This document shows positions 1-11,042 of a stretch of DNA of 64,000 nt, piece by piece. The notes under the pieces were generated by a model. It was given only the letters and a program-made list of their open reading frames with translations. It was not told the DNA's origin and made no database searches. Origin of the DNA: Avena insularis (Eukaryota; Streptophyta; Magnoliopsida; Poales; Poaceae). Within the stretch, counting starts at the first letter, position 1. Each line of letters begins with the position of its first letter. Both the position numbers and the translations under genes were made by a program. The DNA is taken from positions 335,163,211-335,227,210 of the forward strand of contig CM042696.1 in the NCBI GenBank assembly GCA_023614405.1, read 5' to 3'.

Positions 1-3000
1 CAGACATACAATGACACTAGTGGATCCATGTGTGGTTCATGGGAAGAACACACATGCAACGACACCGGTGGATCCATGTGTGGTCTATGGGAAGAACACA
101 CATGCAATGACACTGGTGGATCCATGTGTGGTTCATGGGAAGAACACACATGCAATGACAATGGTGGATCCATGTGTGATATGTGGGAAGAGCAGACATG
201 CAATGACTCTAGATGTGGTTAATGAACAGAGCTGACATGCAATGACACCGGTGGATCCATGTGTGGTTCAAGGGAAGAACACACATGCAATCACACTGGT
301 TGTGGTTCATGATATGGTCTGTGAGAAGAACACACATGCAATGACACTGGTGGAATCATGTGTGGTATGTGAGAAGAACACACATGCAATGACACTGGGT
401 GTGGTTCATGATATGGTTTGTGAGAAGACCACACATGCAATGACACTAGTGGATCCATGTATGGTCTTTGGGAAGAACACACAAGCAATGACACTGGTGA
501 TATGTTGTTTGTGAGAAGAACACACATCCAATGACTCTAGCTGTGGTTCATGAAAAGAGCATACATGCAATGACACTGGTGGATCCATGTGTGGTTCATG
601 GGAAGAACACACATGCGATGACACTGGATGGATCCATGTGTGGTTCATGAGAAGAGCAGACATGCAATGACACCGGTGGATCCATGTGTGGTTCATGGGA
701 AGAACACACATGCAATGAATCTGGTGATATGTGGTTTGTGAAAAGAACAGACATGGAATGACTCTAGCTGTGGTTAGTGAGAAGAACACACATGCAATGA
801 CACTGGGTGTGGTTTATGATATGGTTTGTGAGAAGAACACACATGCAATGACACTAGTGGATCCATGTGTGGTCTTTGGGAAGAACACACATGCAATGAC
901 ACTGGTGATATGTGGTCTGTGAGAAGAACACACATCCAATGACTCTAGTTGTGGTTCATGAAAAGAGCAGACATGCAATGACACTAGTGGATCCATGTGT
1001 GGTTCATGGGAAGAACACACATGCAATGACACTGGGTGTGGTTCATGATATGGTTTGTGAGAAGAACACACATGCAATGACACTGGTGGATCCATGTGTG
1101 GTCTTTGGGAAGAACACACATGCAATGACACTGGGTGTGGTTCATGATATGGTTTGTGAGAAGAACACACATGCAATGACACTGGTGGATCCATGTGTAG
1201 TCTTTGGGAAGAACACACATCCAATGACTCTAGCTGTGGTTCATGAAAAGAGCATACATGCAATGACACTGGTGGATCCATGTGTGGTTCATGGGAAGAA
1301 CACACATGCGATGACACTGGATGGATCCATGTGTGGTTCGTGAGAAGAGCAGACATGCAATGACACCGGCGGATCCATGTGTGGTTCATGGGAAGAACAC
1401 ACATGCAATGACACCGGTGGATCTATGTGTGGTCTATGCGAAGAACACACATGCAATGACACTGGTGGATCCATGTGTGGTTCATGGGAAGAACACACAT
1501 GCAATGACACTGGTGGATCCATGTGTGATATGTGGGAAGAGCAGACATGCAATGACTCTAGATGTGGTTAATGAACAGAGCTGACATGCAATGACATCGG
1601 TGGATCCATGTCTGGTTCAAGGGAAGAACACACATGCAATGACACTGGTTGTGGTTCATGATATGGTCTGTGAGAAGAACACACATGCAATGACACTGGT
1701 GGAATCATGTGTGGTCTGTGAGAAGAACACACATGCAATGACACTGGGTGTGGTTCATGATATGGTTTGTGATAAGACCACACATGCAATGACACTAGTG
1801 GATCCATGTATGGTCTTTGGGAAGAACACACAAGCAATGACACTGGTGATATGTGGTTTGTGAGAAGAACACACATCCAATGACTCTAGCTGTGGTTCAT
1901 GAAAAGAGCATACATGCAATGACACTGGTGGATCCATGTGTGGTTCATGGGAAGAACACACATGCGATGACACTGGATGGATCCATGTGTGGTTCATGAG
2001 AAGAGCAGACATGCAATGACACCGGTGGATCCATGTGTGGTTCATGGGAAGAACACACATGCAATGAATCTGGTGATATGTGGTTTGTGAAAAGAACAGA
2101 CATGAAATGACACTAGTTGTGGTTAGTGAGAATAACACACATGCAATGACACTGGTGTGGTTTATGATATGGTTTGTGAGAAGAACACACATGCAATGAC
2201 ACTAGTGGATCCATGTGTGGTCTTTGGGAAGAACACACATGCAATGACACTGGTGATATGTGGTCTGTGAGAAGAACACAAATCCAATGACTCTAGTTGT
2301 GGTTCATGAAAAGAGCATACATGCAATGACACTAGTGGATCCATGTGTGGTTCATGGGAAGAACACACATGCAATGACACTGGGTGTGGTTCATGATATG
2401 GTTTGTGAGAAGAACACACATGCAATGACACTGGTGGATCCATGTGTGGTCTTTGGGAAGAACACACATGCAATGACACTGAGTGTGGTTCATGATATGG
2501 TTTGTGAGAAGAACACACATGCAATGACACTGGTGGATCCATGTGTAGTCTTTGGGAAGAACACACATCCAATGACTCTAGCTGTGGTTCATGAAAAGAG
2601 CATACATGCAATGACACTGGTGGATCCATGTGTGGTTCATGGGAAGAACACACATGCGATGACACTGGATGGATCCATGTGTGGTTCATGAGAAGAGCAG
2701 ACATGCAATGACACCGGTGGATCCATGTGTGGTTCATGGGAAGAACACACATGCAATGAATCTGGTGATATGTGGTTTGTGAAAAGAACAGACATGAAAT
2801 GACTCTAGTTGTGGTTAGTGAGAATAACACACATGCAATGACACTGGTGTGGTTTATGATATGGTTTGTGAGAAGAACACACATGCAATGACACTAGTGG
2901 ATCCATGTGTGGTCTTTGGGAAGAACACACATGCAATGACACTGGTGATATGTGGTCTGTGAGAAGAACACACATCCAATGACTCTAGTTGTGGTTCATG

Positions 3001-6000
3001 AAAAGAGCAGACATGCAATGACACTAGTGGATCCATGTGTGGTTCATGGGAAGAACACACATGCAATGACACTGGGTGTGGTTCATGATATGGTTTGTGA
3101 GAAGAACACACATGCAATGACACTGGTGGATCCATGTGTGGTCTTTGGGAAGAACACACATGCAATGACACTGGTGATGTGTGGTATGTGGGAAGAGCAG
3201 ACATGCAATGACACTGGTGGATCCATGTGTGGTTCATGGGAAGAACACACATGCAATGACACTGGGTGTGGTTCATGATATGGTCTGTGAGAAAAACACA
3301 CAAGCAATGACACTAGTGGATCCATGTGTGGTATGTGAGAAGAACGCACATGCAATGACACTGGGTGTGGTTCATGATATGGTTTGTCAGAAGGACACAC
3401 ATGCAATGACACTGGTGGATCCATGTGTGGTCTTTGGGAAGAACACACATGCAATGACACTGGATCCTTGTGTGGTCTGTGAGAAGAACACACATCAAAT
3501 GACACTAGCTGTGGTTCATGAAAAGAGCAGGCATGCAATGACACTGGTGGCTCCATGTGTGGTTCATGGGAAGAACACACATGCGATGACACTAGGTGCA
3601 TCCATGTGTTGTTTGTGAGAAGAACACACATGCAATGACTCCAGTGGATCCATGTGTGGCTCATGGGAAGAACACACATGCAATGACACTGGGTGTGGTT
3701 CATGATATGGTTTGTGAGAAGAACACACATGCAATGACACTGGTTGATCCATGTGTGGTCTGTGAGAAGAACACACATGCAATGACACTGGGTGTGGTTC
3801 ATGATATGGTTTGTGAGAAGAACACACATGCAATGACACTAGTGGATCCATGTGTGGTCTTTGGGAAGAACACACATGCAATGACACTGGATCCATGTGT
3901 GTTCTGTGAGAAGAACACACATCCAATGACACTAGCTGTGCTTCATGAAAAGAGCAGACATGCAATGACACTGGTTGCTCCATGTGTGGTTCATGGGAAG
4001 AACACACATGCGATGACACTGGGTGGATCCATGTGTTGTTTGTGAGAAGAACACACATGCAATGACTCTAGTGGATCCATGTGTGGTTCATGGGAAGAAC
4101 ACACATGCAATGACACTGGTGGATCCATGTGTGGTCTATGAGAAGAACACACATGCAATGACACTGGGTGTGGTTCATGATATGGTTTGTGAGAAGAACA
4201 CACATGAAATGACACTGGTGGATCCATGTGTAGTCTTTGGGAACACACATGCAATGACACTAGTGATATGTAGTCTGTGAGAAGAACACACATCCAATGA
4301 CTCTACTTGTGGTTCATGAAAAGAGCAGACATGCAATGACACTGGTGGATCCATGTGTGGTTCATGGGAAGAACACACATGCGATGACACTGGGTGGATC
4401 CATGTGTGGTTTGGGGGAAGAACGCACATGCAATGACACCGGTGGATCCATGCGTGGTTCATGGGAAGAACACACATGCAATGACTCTGGTGATATGTGG
4501 TTTGTGAAAAGAACAGACATGCAATGACTCTAGCTGTGGTTAATGAGAAGCGAAGACATGCAATGACACCGGTGGATCCATGTGTGGTTTGTGAGAAGAA
4601 CACACATGCAATGACACTGGGTGTGGTTCATGATATGGTTTGTAAGAAGAACACACGTGCAATGACTCTAGCTGGGGTTTGTGAAAAGAGCACGCACGCG
4701 ATGACTCTAGCTGTGGTTCATGGGAAGAGCAAACATACAATGACACTGGTGGATCCATGTGTGGTCATGGGAAGAACACACATGCAACGACACTGGTGGA
4801 TCCATGTGTGGTCTGTGGGAAGAACACACATGCAATGACATTGGTGGATCCATGTGTGGTCTTTGGGAAGAACACACATGCAATGACACTGGTGATATGT
4901 GGTCTGTGAGAAGAACACACATCCAATGACTCTAGCTGTGGTTCATCAAAAGAGCAGACATGCAATGACACTGGTGGATCCATGGGAAGAACACACATGC
5001 AATGACACTGGTGGATCCATGTGTGGTCTGTGGGAAGAGCAGACATGCAATGACACCTGTGCATCCATGCGTGGTTCATGGGAAGAACACACATGCAATG
5101 ACACTGGGTGTGGTTCATGATATGATTTGTGAGAAGAACACACATGCAATGATAGTGGTGGATCCATGTGTGATCTGTGAGAGGAACACACATGCAATGA
5201 CACTGGGTGTGGTTCATGATATGGTTTGTAAGAAGAACACACGTGCAATGACTCTAGCTGTGGTTCATGAAAAGAGCATACATGCAATGACACTGGTGGA
5301 TCCATGTGTGGTCTTTGGGAACAACACACATGCAATGACACTGGATCCATGTGTGGTCTGTGAGAAGAACACACATCCAATGACTCTAGCTATGGTTCAT
5401 GAAAAGAGCAGACATGCAATGACACTGGTGGATCCATGTGTGGTTCATGGGAAGAACACACATGCGATGACACTGGGTGGATCCATGTGTGGTTTTTTAG
5501 AAGAACACACATGCAATGACACCGGTGGATCCATGTGTGGTTCATGGGAAGAACACACATGCAATGACTCTGGTGATATGTGGTTTATGAAAAGAACAGA
5601 CATGCAATGACTCTAGCTGTGGTTAATGAGAAGAGCAGGCATGCAATGACACCGGTGGATCCATGTGTGGTTCGTGGGAAGAGCAGACATATAATGACAT
5701 TGGGTGTGGTTTATGATATGGTTTGTAAGAAGAACACACATCCAATGACTTTAGCTGTGGTTCACGAAAAGAGCATGCATGCGATGACTCTAGCTGTGGT
5801 TCATGGGAAGAGCAGACATACAATGACACCGGTGATGTGGTCTGTGAGACGAACACACATGCAATGACTCTAGCCGTGGTTCATGAAAAGAGCAGACATG
5901 CGATGACACTGGTGGATCCATGTGTGGTTTGTGAGAAGAACACACATGCAATGACACCATTGGATCCATGTGTGGTCTGTGGGAAGAACACACATGCAAT

Positions 6001-6119
6001 GACATTGGTGATATGTGGTTTGTGAGAAGAACACACATCCAATGACTCTAGTGGATCCTTACGTGGTTTATGAGTGGTTTATGAGAAGAACACACATCCA
6101 ATGAACACTTGTGGATCTA
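1..6119. repeat. 48-bp minisatellite array with higher-order repeats (right edge of array)
   Basis: Tandem array entering from outside the window and fading out near 6119. The main unit is 48 bp, with a BamHI site (ggatcc), a stretch like gtgtggttcatgggaagaac and the tail acacatgcaatgacac. Variant units of 51 bp (containing ttcatgatatggtttgtg), 39 bp (ctagctgtggttcatg) and 43 bp (ctggtgatatgtgg) are mixed in. The order of variants is itself repeated: the block starting near 11 recurs near 1360 (shift about 1349 bp), the block near 912 recurs near 2260 (1348 bp) and near 2952 (692 bp), and the block near 3181 recurs about 427 bp later. Because 48, 51 and 39 are multiples of three, open frames of up to 248 codons appear on both strands; they are by-products of the repeat and I do not call them genes. 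I could not match the unit to a named satellite. Confidence 0.95.
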
Positions 6120-6941
6120 TCTTGGCATAATTTGATGTATGCCATGATGTATTTCATTGTGCAAGACACTCACTTTCCATTTTTATACTACTCAGTATCG
6201 CCCTTGGTTTTATGTGGTACTACTCAGTTTTGCCCCTCCCCCCCTCTCTCTATCATTCGTAGAAGCACAAATCTGTGCTCACCCTGTCTGCTACTCCCTG
6301 GTTGGTTATCACAGTTGTCACGCGGATCATGCACACCAGCCGTTGATTCTGTGCGATCCAACGATGATCGTTGCACACGTCGTGCCCTTCACAAGACTGC
6401 GAGACAGCCTGACGTCTCCTCTGAGACTTCTACAAGAAGGAACACGATGCCGTCCATGGAAAAAGTCGTCGAGCGGTCATGTCATGTTTAATCAAGTCTG
6501 AAAAGCCTACTACTGCTACTACTACGCCACAACGCATGCGTGATCGAGTGCACGGTCGTCGGTGGACATCTGCAATTTATTGCCACTTGATTTTAATAAG
6601 ACATATCCCATTTTTTACGTAGCGGCTCTCAATCGCCAATTTTAGGGCCGTGTCAAACTTCATACATAGAAATTGTGTGTGCGTCCTTTGCATGCGGCTC
6701 AATACAGAACTGCCATGCATGGCCCGGGAAAAAACGTGACGTGCATCGTCGCGGCGCTGCAGTCGCGGCAAGCGTGGCGTTGCACGTTGGTGCAACGAAA
6801 TGTGCCTTGCTTCTATCCACCTTAGCTATAGAGCCCCTCTCTGCACACCCACTCCCACTCTCGCCTACTGTCCCCACGCAACCCTCTCCACTGTCCCACC
6901 AGCATCCACAAACTCCCGAGAATACCCCGTCCGTGCCGGCG
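6120..6941. other. Low-copy sequence with no supported gene
   Basis: Sequence between the minisatellite and the first gene-like segment. Short open frames on both strands lack recognisable domains. A pyrimidine-rich stretch lies at about 6236-6253. From about 6690 the composition becomes GC-rich, as often seen just upstream of grass genes. Confidence 0.5.
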
Positions 6942-7990
6942 ATGGCCGAGGAGGATAAGGTGGCCATCGTCGCCTCCGTGGCCGTCGGTGAGGAGGCCCC
7001 CGTCTCCTCGCCGGTCCCTCTCGACACGTTGAAAGCAGCCACTGTCCCTGTCCAGGCCCCAGTGGAGGCATCGATGGCAGCCGCCATTCCCATCCAGGCC
7101 CCCGTCCCAGCTACCTGAGCGAGGCGAAGAGGAGCCCCCCGCGAGAGGTCCCTGCTGGTCACAAGCAGAGCACGCACTTCTTGGGCACCTACAATCCAGA
7201 TAAGTACATCGCTCCACTGAACCCCTACTACACCGGCATCGACGACCTATCGTCAGAGGTTACTTGGGTTTGCTCCCCTCCCGTGGTTCTTCTACCATTT
7301 GTTATAAAGAATGGGCTAATCTATTTAAAATTTAGCTGTTATTGTCATGTTTCATATTCTGGAATTAATCATGGAAATTGTGCCTAATTATCCAACACTG
7401 TTCCCATCGTTGGATGCTAGATCTTGGTTTATTAGGATTAAACATTGCATTTCGATTGCTCGATCTTCTTACCATCTACTCCCCATTTTCCCTTTCTTCC
7501 AATAGGTTTCCGGCGGTGGCGTCTCATGGCGATGTGAGTCCAGTCACACCAAGGCTCGTCAGTCTGAGGAGGCTGCGGGCAAGCATCTGACTTCCTTAGG
7601 AACCCCTACTGCCCCTTCGCAGAGGGCGTTCTTGCTGAGTCGCGCCTTGGCACCGTCTTGAACACCTTCTTGAAGCATGCGAGGCCGTGGGCTCCGGCAT
7701 CCTAAGCGGCAAGCCCGAGCCTGAACATCAACGCCTACATCCTTTGAACACCGTGCTCTGCATTCACCTCCGAAACCTCTAGCGGTGGCCATCAAAGAGG
7801 GTCGCATGCCTCCAATCAGGCCCAAGGCCCCAAGTCCAAGCTGGGCAGCAAGAAGTGGCGGAAGCACGGAGGCATATGGCGAGGAGGCGCTTCGGGATGT
7901 GCCTGCAGCTGCGGTGGCTGCCCCTGCTGCCCAGCAGCTCCTTTCTAGCTATGTCCTATTTCTGGCTGAATGCATCGAACCTCGCTAAGC
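6942..7990 (+). pseudogene. Unrecognised degenerate two-exon gene
   Basis: An ATG at 6942 opens an Ala/Val/Pro-rich N-terminus (MAEEDKVAIV...) that ends at a TGA at 7116-7118. A one-base shift near 7105 opens a frame running through SYLSEAKRSPP and THFLGTYNPDKYIAPLNPYY to a plausible donor (cag ag|gttact, intron from 7259). A plausible acceptor with a pyrimidine tract follows (ccaatag|gtttcc, exon from 7506). Exon 2 continues in frame for about 55 codons and then needs further frame changes to reach coherent segments such as NPYCPFAEGVLAESRLG. With several shifts and internal stops by about 7750, this reads as a decayed gene or captured gene fragment. I do not recognise the family. Codon-like composition and splice signals support a former gene. 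Confidence 0.45.
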
Positions 7991-8403
7991 AACCTACTTT
8001 CTATCGCTATATCCTATTTAGCTGCGCACAGCTATATCTATATTTGTTTTGTTTTCTGAATGAATGTATTCTGCCTGGTGTGGTTTGCTGCTCTAGATTT
8101 GCTACCTGTTCGGAGGCAAAAAGAGGTCCAAAAGGGAACGAAATATCGAAGTGAGAATCTTCTCTAGATTTGCTACCAATTTGGGCAAAATGAAACATAT
8201 ATGTTTAGCGAGAGAGGAAAAGGGCACTGTTTCAAACTGCCAGTTAAGAAGCTACAATCTTGACAAGCTACAAGACACATATATAAACATAACACAACGA
8301 GGGTTCAATTTGTTTTACTAGTATCACTTGATGCGCTAGACATCTTGGCAAGCTAACTGAGTTCCACAAAACAGAAACATAACAGTGACAAGTAAAATTT
8401 AAT
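7991..8403. other. Intergenic sequence, no gene seen
   Basis: AT-richer sequence between the unrecognised gene relic and the 3' end of the exonuclease relic on the opposite strand. No domain, RNA gene or terminal repeat was recognised. Confidence 0.5.
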
Positions 8404-9733
8404 TCACTCCTCATCAGACCACTTGACGCGCTTGCCATTATTACAGATACTCCACATCCAATGAACTGCTTTGTCCCAAATGGCATCTGACTTGGCTTTC
8501 CTATCTTCAGCGTCTTGCGGAACAATTAGCGGTGCATCACAGGCCTGGTTGTTGCCGCTAGAAGATGTCGCCTCTCTGTTTGCCGCTTCACTCGCAGCCT
8601 CCTGTCATTGCTTCTTCAGTACAAGCTCTCTTTATACGTCAGCCTCTCTCTGTCAGATGCAGCCAATTTCTTTGCATATTCAACTTCAAACTCGGCAATT
8701 CGGCATTATCTACAAAGGGCTCCCCTAAGCTCGTCTTCCCTCTTGCAAATAGGGCAAAACACGAGGTAACGTTGAAAAAAATGGATCTTCTTGTACAGCT
8801 GGTAGGTCACGTAAGCATCTATGGCTACATACTTCAGGTTTATATCAGACAACGGCCACTCGTTCCAGAAATCGTGCCTATCCGTAGAGAAATCTTCCTT
8901 TATTGTGACGTACGACTCATCGAGGATTCTAGTTGCGAGTGATGCCATTCCATCCTTCTTCCTGCCCCCTAGGATCTTGACAAGATGCTGAATATCGATC
9001 CATTTGTGCGTAGGAATTATAATTTCCTCTTGATACAATTTCGAAAAATCAGTTGTTGTGTCGACAGTGCAGAAAACAATTCCCTTTTTTCAAGGAACTG
9101 GCGCAGTGCCGGACATTTCCTGTCGGTCCTGAAAGTATGTAGTTTGTCATCACCAAAATTTGTAACTACAAATATTTTGTCAATGCAAGATCATCATCTC
9201 AATATAATTTTGAAAAGTTTAGTAAATGCAAGATCAAGACTCTCAACATTGTATTGTCATAATTTATTCGGTTTTGCTATTTCTCAGTCTACTAAACGAG
9301 TTGCACATTTCTTTTAACTACGGTTGCACTTTTCTTAGGTGATTGAGACTAAAGAAAATCTCAGTCGATTGAGACATAGGCAAACCATAATTTATTTGGT
9401 CCTAAATAAGTCGAGTAGTTGCAAGATGAGCAAGTGGATAAAGAACAAGAGGAGAAAACCCTAAAAGCAGTTAGCTACAGAGAGCAGATCTACAAACCGG
9501 GAGAGGTGGTAGACGAGGACGTGTTTCCGCATGGCAAGTTGAATGACGGCGACTTCACTCCCTTCATATGGGTGCTCCGGGGTGTACTCGAGGTCCAATC
9601 CCACAAACTTGTCCTCGTCTATCCCAAGCCAACCCTCGTACATCCTCAGGACACGCACCACTGTCTCTTCCTCGTTGGTGTAGACAACGTCTATCTTCTT
9701 GTTGTCATGGGTAGTGAAGCTTGTCTCTAGCAC
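8404..9733 (-). pseudogene. Werner-like 3'-5' exonuclease (DEDDy family), decayed
   Basis: Exon 1 (9733-9498) carries the exonuclease I motif FVGLDLEYT, whose Asp and Glu bind metal. Its 3' edge cccg|gtttgt and the acceptor ctttcag|gaccga at 9129 define a 369-bp intron and join in frame to CPALRQFLEK. Exon 2 then shows the end of the domain, LKYVAIDAYVTYQLYKKI, with the Exo III Y-x3-D pattern (here YVAID). The C-terminus, ending near WSICNNGKRVKWSDEE and a TGA at 8404-8406, matches the tail of plant Werner-like exonucleases as I know them. Decay is clear: a frameshift in an A6 run (9085-9090, minus strand), an in-frame TAA at 8706-8708, a frame change near 8620 and a TGA at 8605-8607. Exon 1 has no ATG; its first usable codon is GTG at 9733, just downstream of a transposon-like inverted repeat that may have removed the start. 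Family members degrade DNA or RNA from the 3' end; this copy probably makes no full protein. Confidence 0.8.
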
Positions 9734-9775
9734 TTGGCAGAAAGAGGGTCTTTGGTCCAGCGTCCAAATTCCATC

Positions 9776-9822
9776 GGTCCCGGTTCGTTTCCATAATCGG
9801 GATCATGCCATGAACCGGGACC
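9776..9822. repeat. Short inverted repeat of grass transposon type
   Basis: The arm ggtcccggttcgt (9776-9788) pairs with tgaaccgggacc (ending 9822) with a single mismatch. This motif is common in grass DNA-transposon termini and MITE hairpins. It lies at the truncated 5' edge of the exonuclease relic. Confidence 0.6.
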
Positions 9823-9867
9823 AAAAACCCCGCGACGGTCAGCAGTCCAGGACAATTAATGTAAATT

Positions 9868-9918
9868 AATTCGGGGCAGAAATTAATTCGAGGCAGAAAT
9901 TAATTCGAGGTAGAAATT
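9868..9918. repeat. 17-bp tandem repeat, three copies
   Basis: Three consecutive near-identical units of the form aattcgaggcagaaatt at 9868-9884, 9885-9901 and 9902-9918. The sequence is AT-rich and lies about 120 bp beyond the stop codon of the neighbouring minus-strand gene. Confidence 0.8.
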
Positions 9919-10039
9919 GAATTGATCAGTATTTTTTAAAAAATCTTTCAGAAATTAATCGAGACAAAGATCTAAATTGAGAAATTTTATTATTTGACCA
10001 CAAATTTTTCCATACAAAGATGTGACTTTACAAATTTTC

Positions 10040-10543
10040 CTAGTCGACAACACTTTCGCTGCCGCTGTCCTCCGAGCCGCTGGCTTCCTCGTCGTCGTCG
10101 GACGAAATCTCCATGATTTCGGCGTTGTTCGGGAGACGGAGCTCCTCTGCACGCCTAGCAGCATCGATGGCGGTGTAGATGGTCCGTCTAGGGATGGACC
10201 AGAATATCTCCCGCCCTTCTTGGTTGCGGTGATCCGGGTGCACCAGGCGCCCGTCCACGATACGATTGCCAAGCTTGGCCTGTCGCTCCTTCTTGAACAG
10301 CCGGGGCCAGTACTCGCTGGCCGCCGCGTACCGGGGCAACGCCCTCATGCACGCGGGCAGCTGGCGGCGATGCTCTGCGATGACGCACTCCATCTCGTAT
10401 CCGCGGGGGTTGAGGAGCAGAGCCACCAGCACACCCGCCTCGCTGATGCGAAATCCGGCGTGCACGGTCGCGCGCGGCGGTGCGAGGATGCCATAGTACG
10501 CAAACATCGCTGCCTCATAGTGGTTGAGCGTGGGCACCTCCAT
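10040..10543 (-). CDS. Hypothetical 167-aa protein with acidic Ser/Asp/Glu tail
   Basis: Single uninterrupted frame from an ATG in perfect Kozak context (gccgccATGg, 10543) to a TAG at 10040-10042. The N-terminus MEVPTLNHYEAAMFAYYG is followed by a basic middle with many Arg/His residues (around 75-125) and a strongly acidic end (EISSDDDEEASGSEDSGSES, residues about 142-162). No signal peptide or membrane segment is evident. A longer frame runs upstream to 10693, but a TATA box at 10678-10685 makes that start unlikely and gives a 5' leader of about 100 nt. Third codon positions are G/C-rich, as in grass genes. I do not recognise the family. The acidic tail could suit a nuclear or chromatin-binding protein, which is inference. 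It may be a low-copy gene or cargo of a DNA element; the repeats at 9776-9918 lie just downstream. Confidence 0.65.
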   Translation of the reverse strand: MEVPTLNHYEAAMFAYYGILAPPRATVHAGFRISEAGVLVALLLNPRGYEMECVIAEHRRQLPACMRALPRYAAASEYWPRLFKKERQAKLGNRIVDGRLVHPDHRNQEGREIFWSIPRRTIYTAIDAARRAEELRLPNNAEIMEISSDDDEEASGSEDSGSESVVD

Positions 10544-10677
10544 GGCGGCGCCGTAGAGATTGGAGAGGGAGGGGAGGTGAGACGACGGCGCGGTGGAGAG
10601 GCGATGGCTAAAGGGGTGGGGTGGAGATGGACTGCAGAGAGGCCGAGGCGATGGCGAAAGCGAGCGTTGTGGCCTCA

Positions 10678-10685
10678 TATTTATA
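10678..10685 (-). promoter_or_regulatory. TATA box of the 167-aa gene
   Basis: Reads TATAAATA on the minus strand, about 135 bp upstream of the ATG at 10543. That is a suitable distance for a plant core promoter with a leader of about 100 nt. Confidence 0.65.
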
Positions 10686-10743
10686 GAGTGCATAGACCTT
10701 CCATGGCGGCAAGGAGAAGACGGGAAGAAGATAGTAGATGACA

Positions 10744-11042
10744 GGAAGAAGAATAGTGGTTTCTGCGAGGCAGGGGAACGGTGGAACAGTCAATGCGCTT
10801 TTATGGTAGGGGTTAACGATTGGGACGAAAGTCCAAGGAGAGACGCGTGGTGGTGGACGTTCCAGCTTCTGAGTAAACAAAAAATAATTATAACACCGAT
10901 ACATGGGCCCTGTTTTATCACATCAATACACTGGGTAGGGGGTTGTCCTATCCACTATGTCAACGCTGCAAGCCTACGTGACAGCCACCCTGCCTAAGCA
11001 ACGGCAGCGACATAACGGCGAGAACTGACAGGGGGGCCCAAC
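10744..11042. other. Upstream sequence of the 167-aa gene
   Basis: No additional gene was recognised. This sequence is presumably promoter and flank of the minus-strand gene. Confidence 0.4.

Noticed and set aside
3083..3829. 248-codon minus-strand frame in the minisatellite as a real gene
   Set aside because: It is made entirely of repeat units, equally long frames exist on the other strand, and no promoter or unique sequence is present.
1..6119. CRISPR array
   Set aside because: Units are contiguous without unique spacers, and the surroundings are plant nuclear DNA.
1..6119. Telomeric or known centromeric satellite
   Set aside because: The unit bears no resemblance to TTTAGGG or to the 150-180-bp centromere satellites.
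10022..10741. 239-codon plus-strand frame
   Set aside because: Shadow of the minus-strand 167-aa gene, which has the TATA box, Kozak start and acidic tail.
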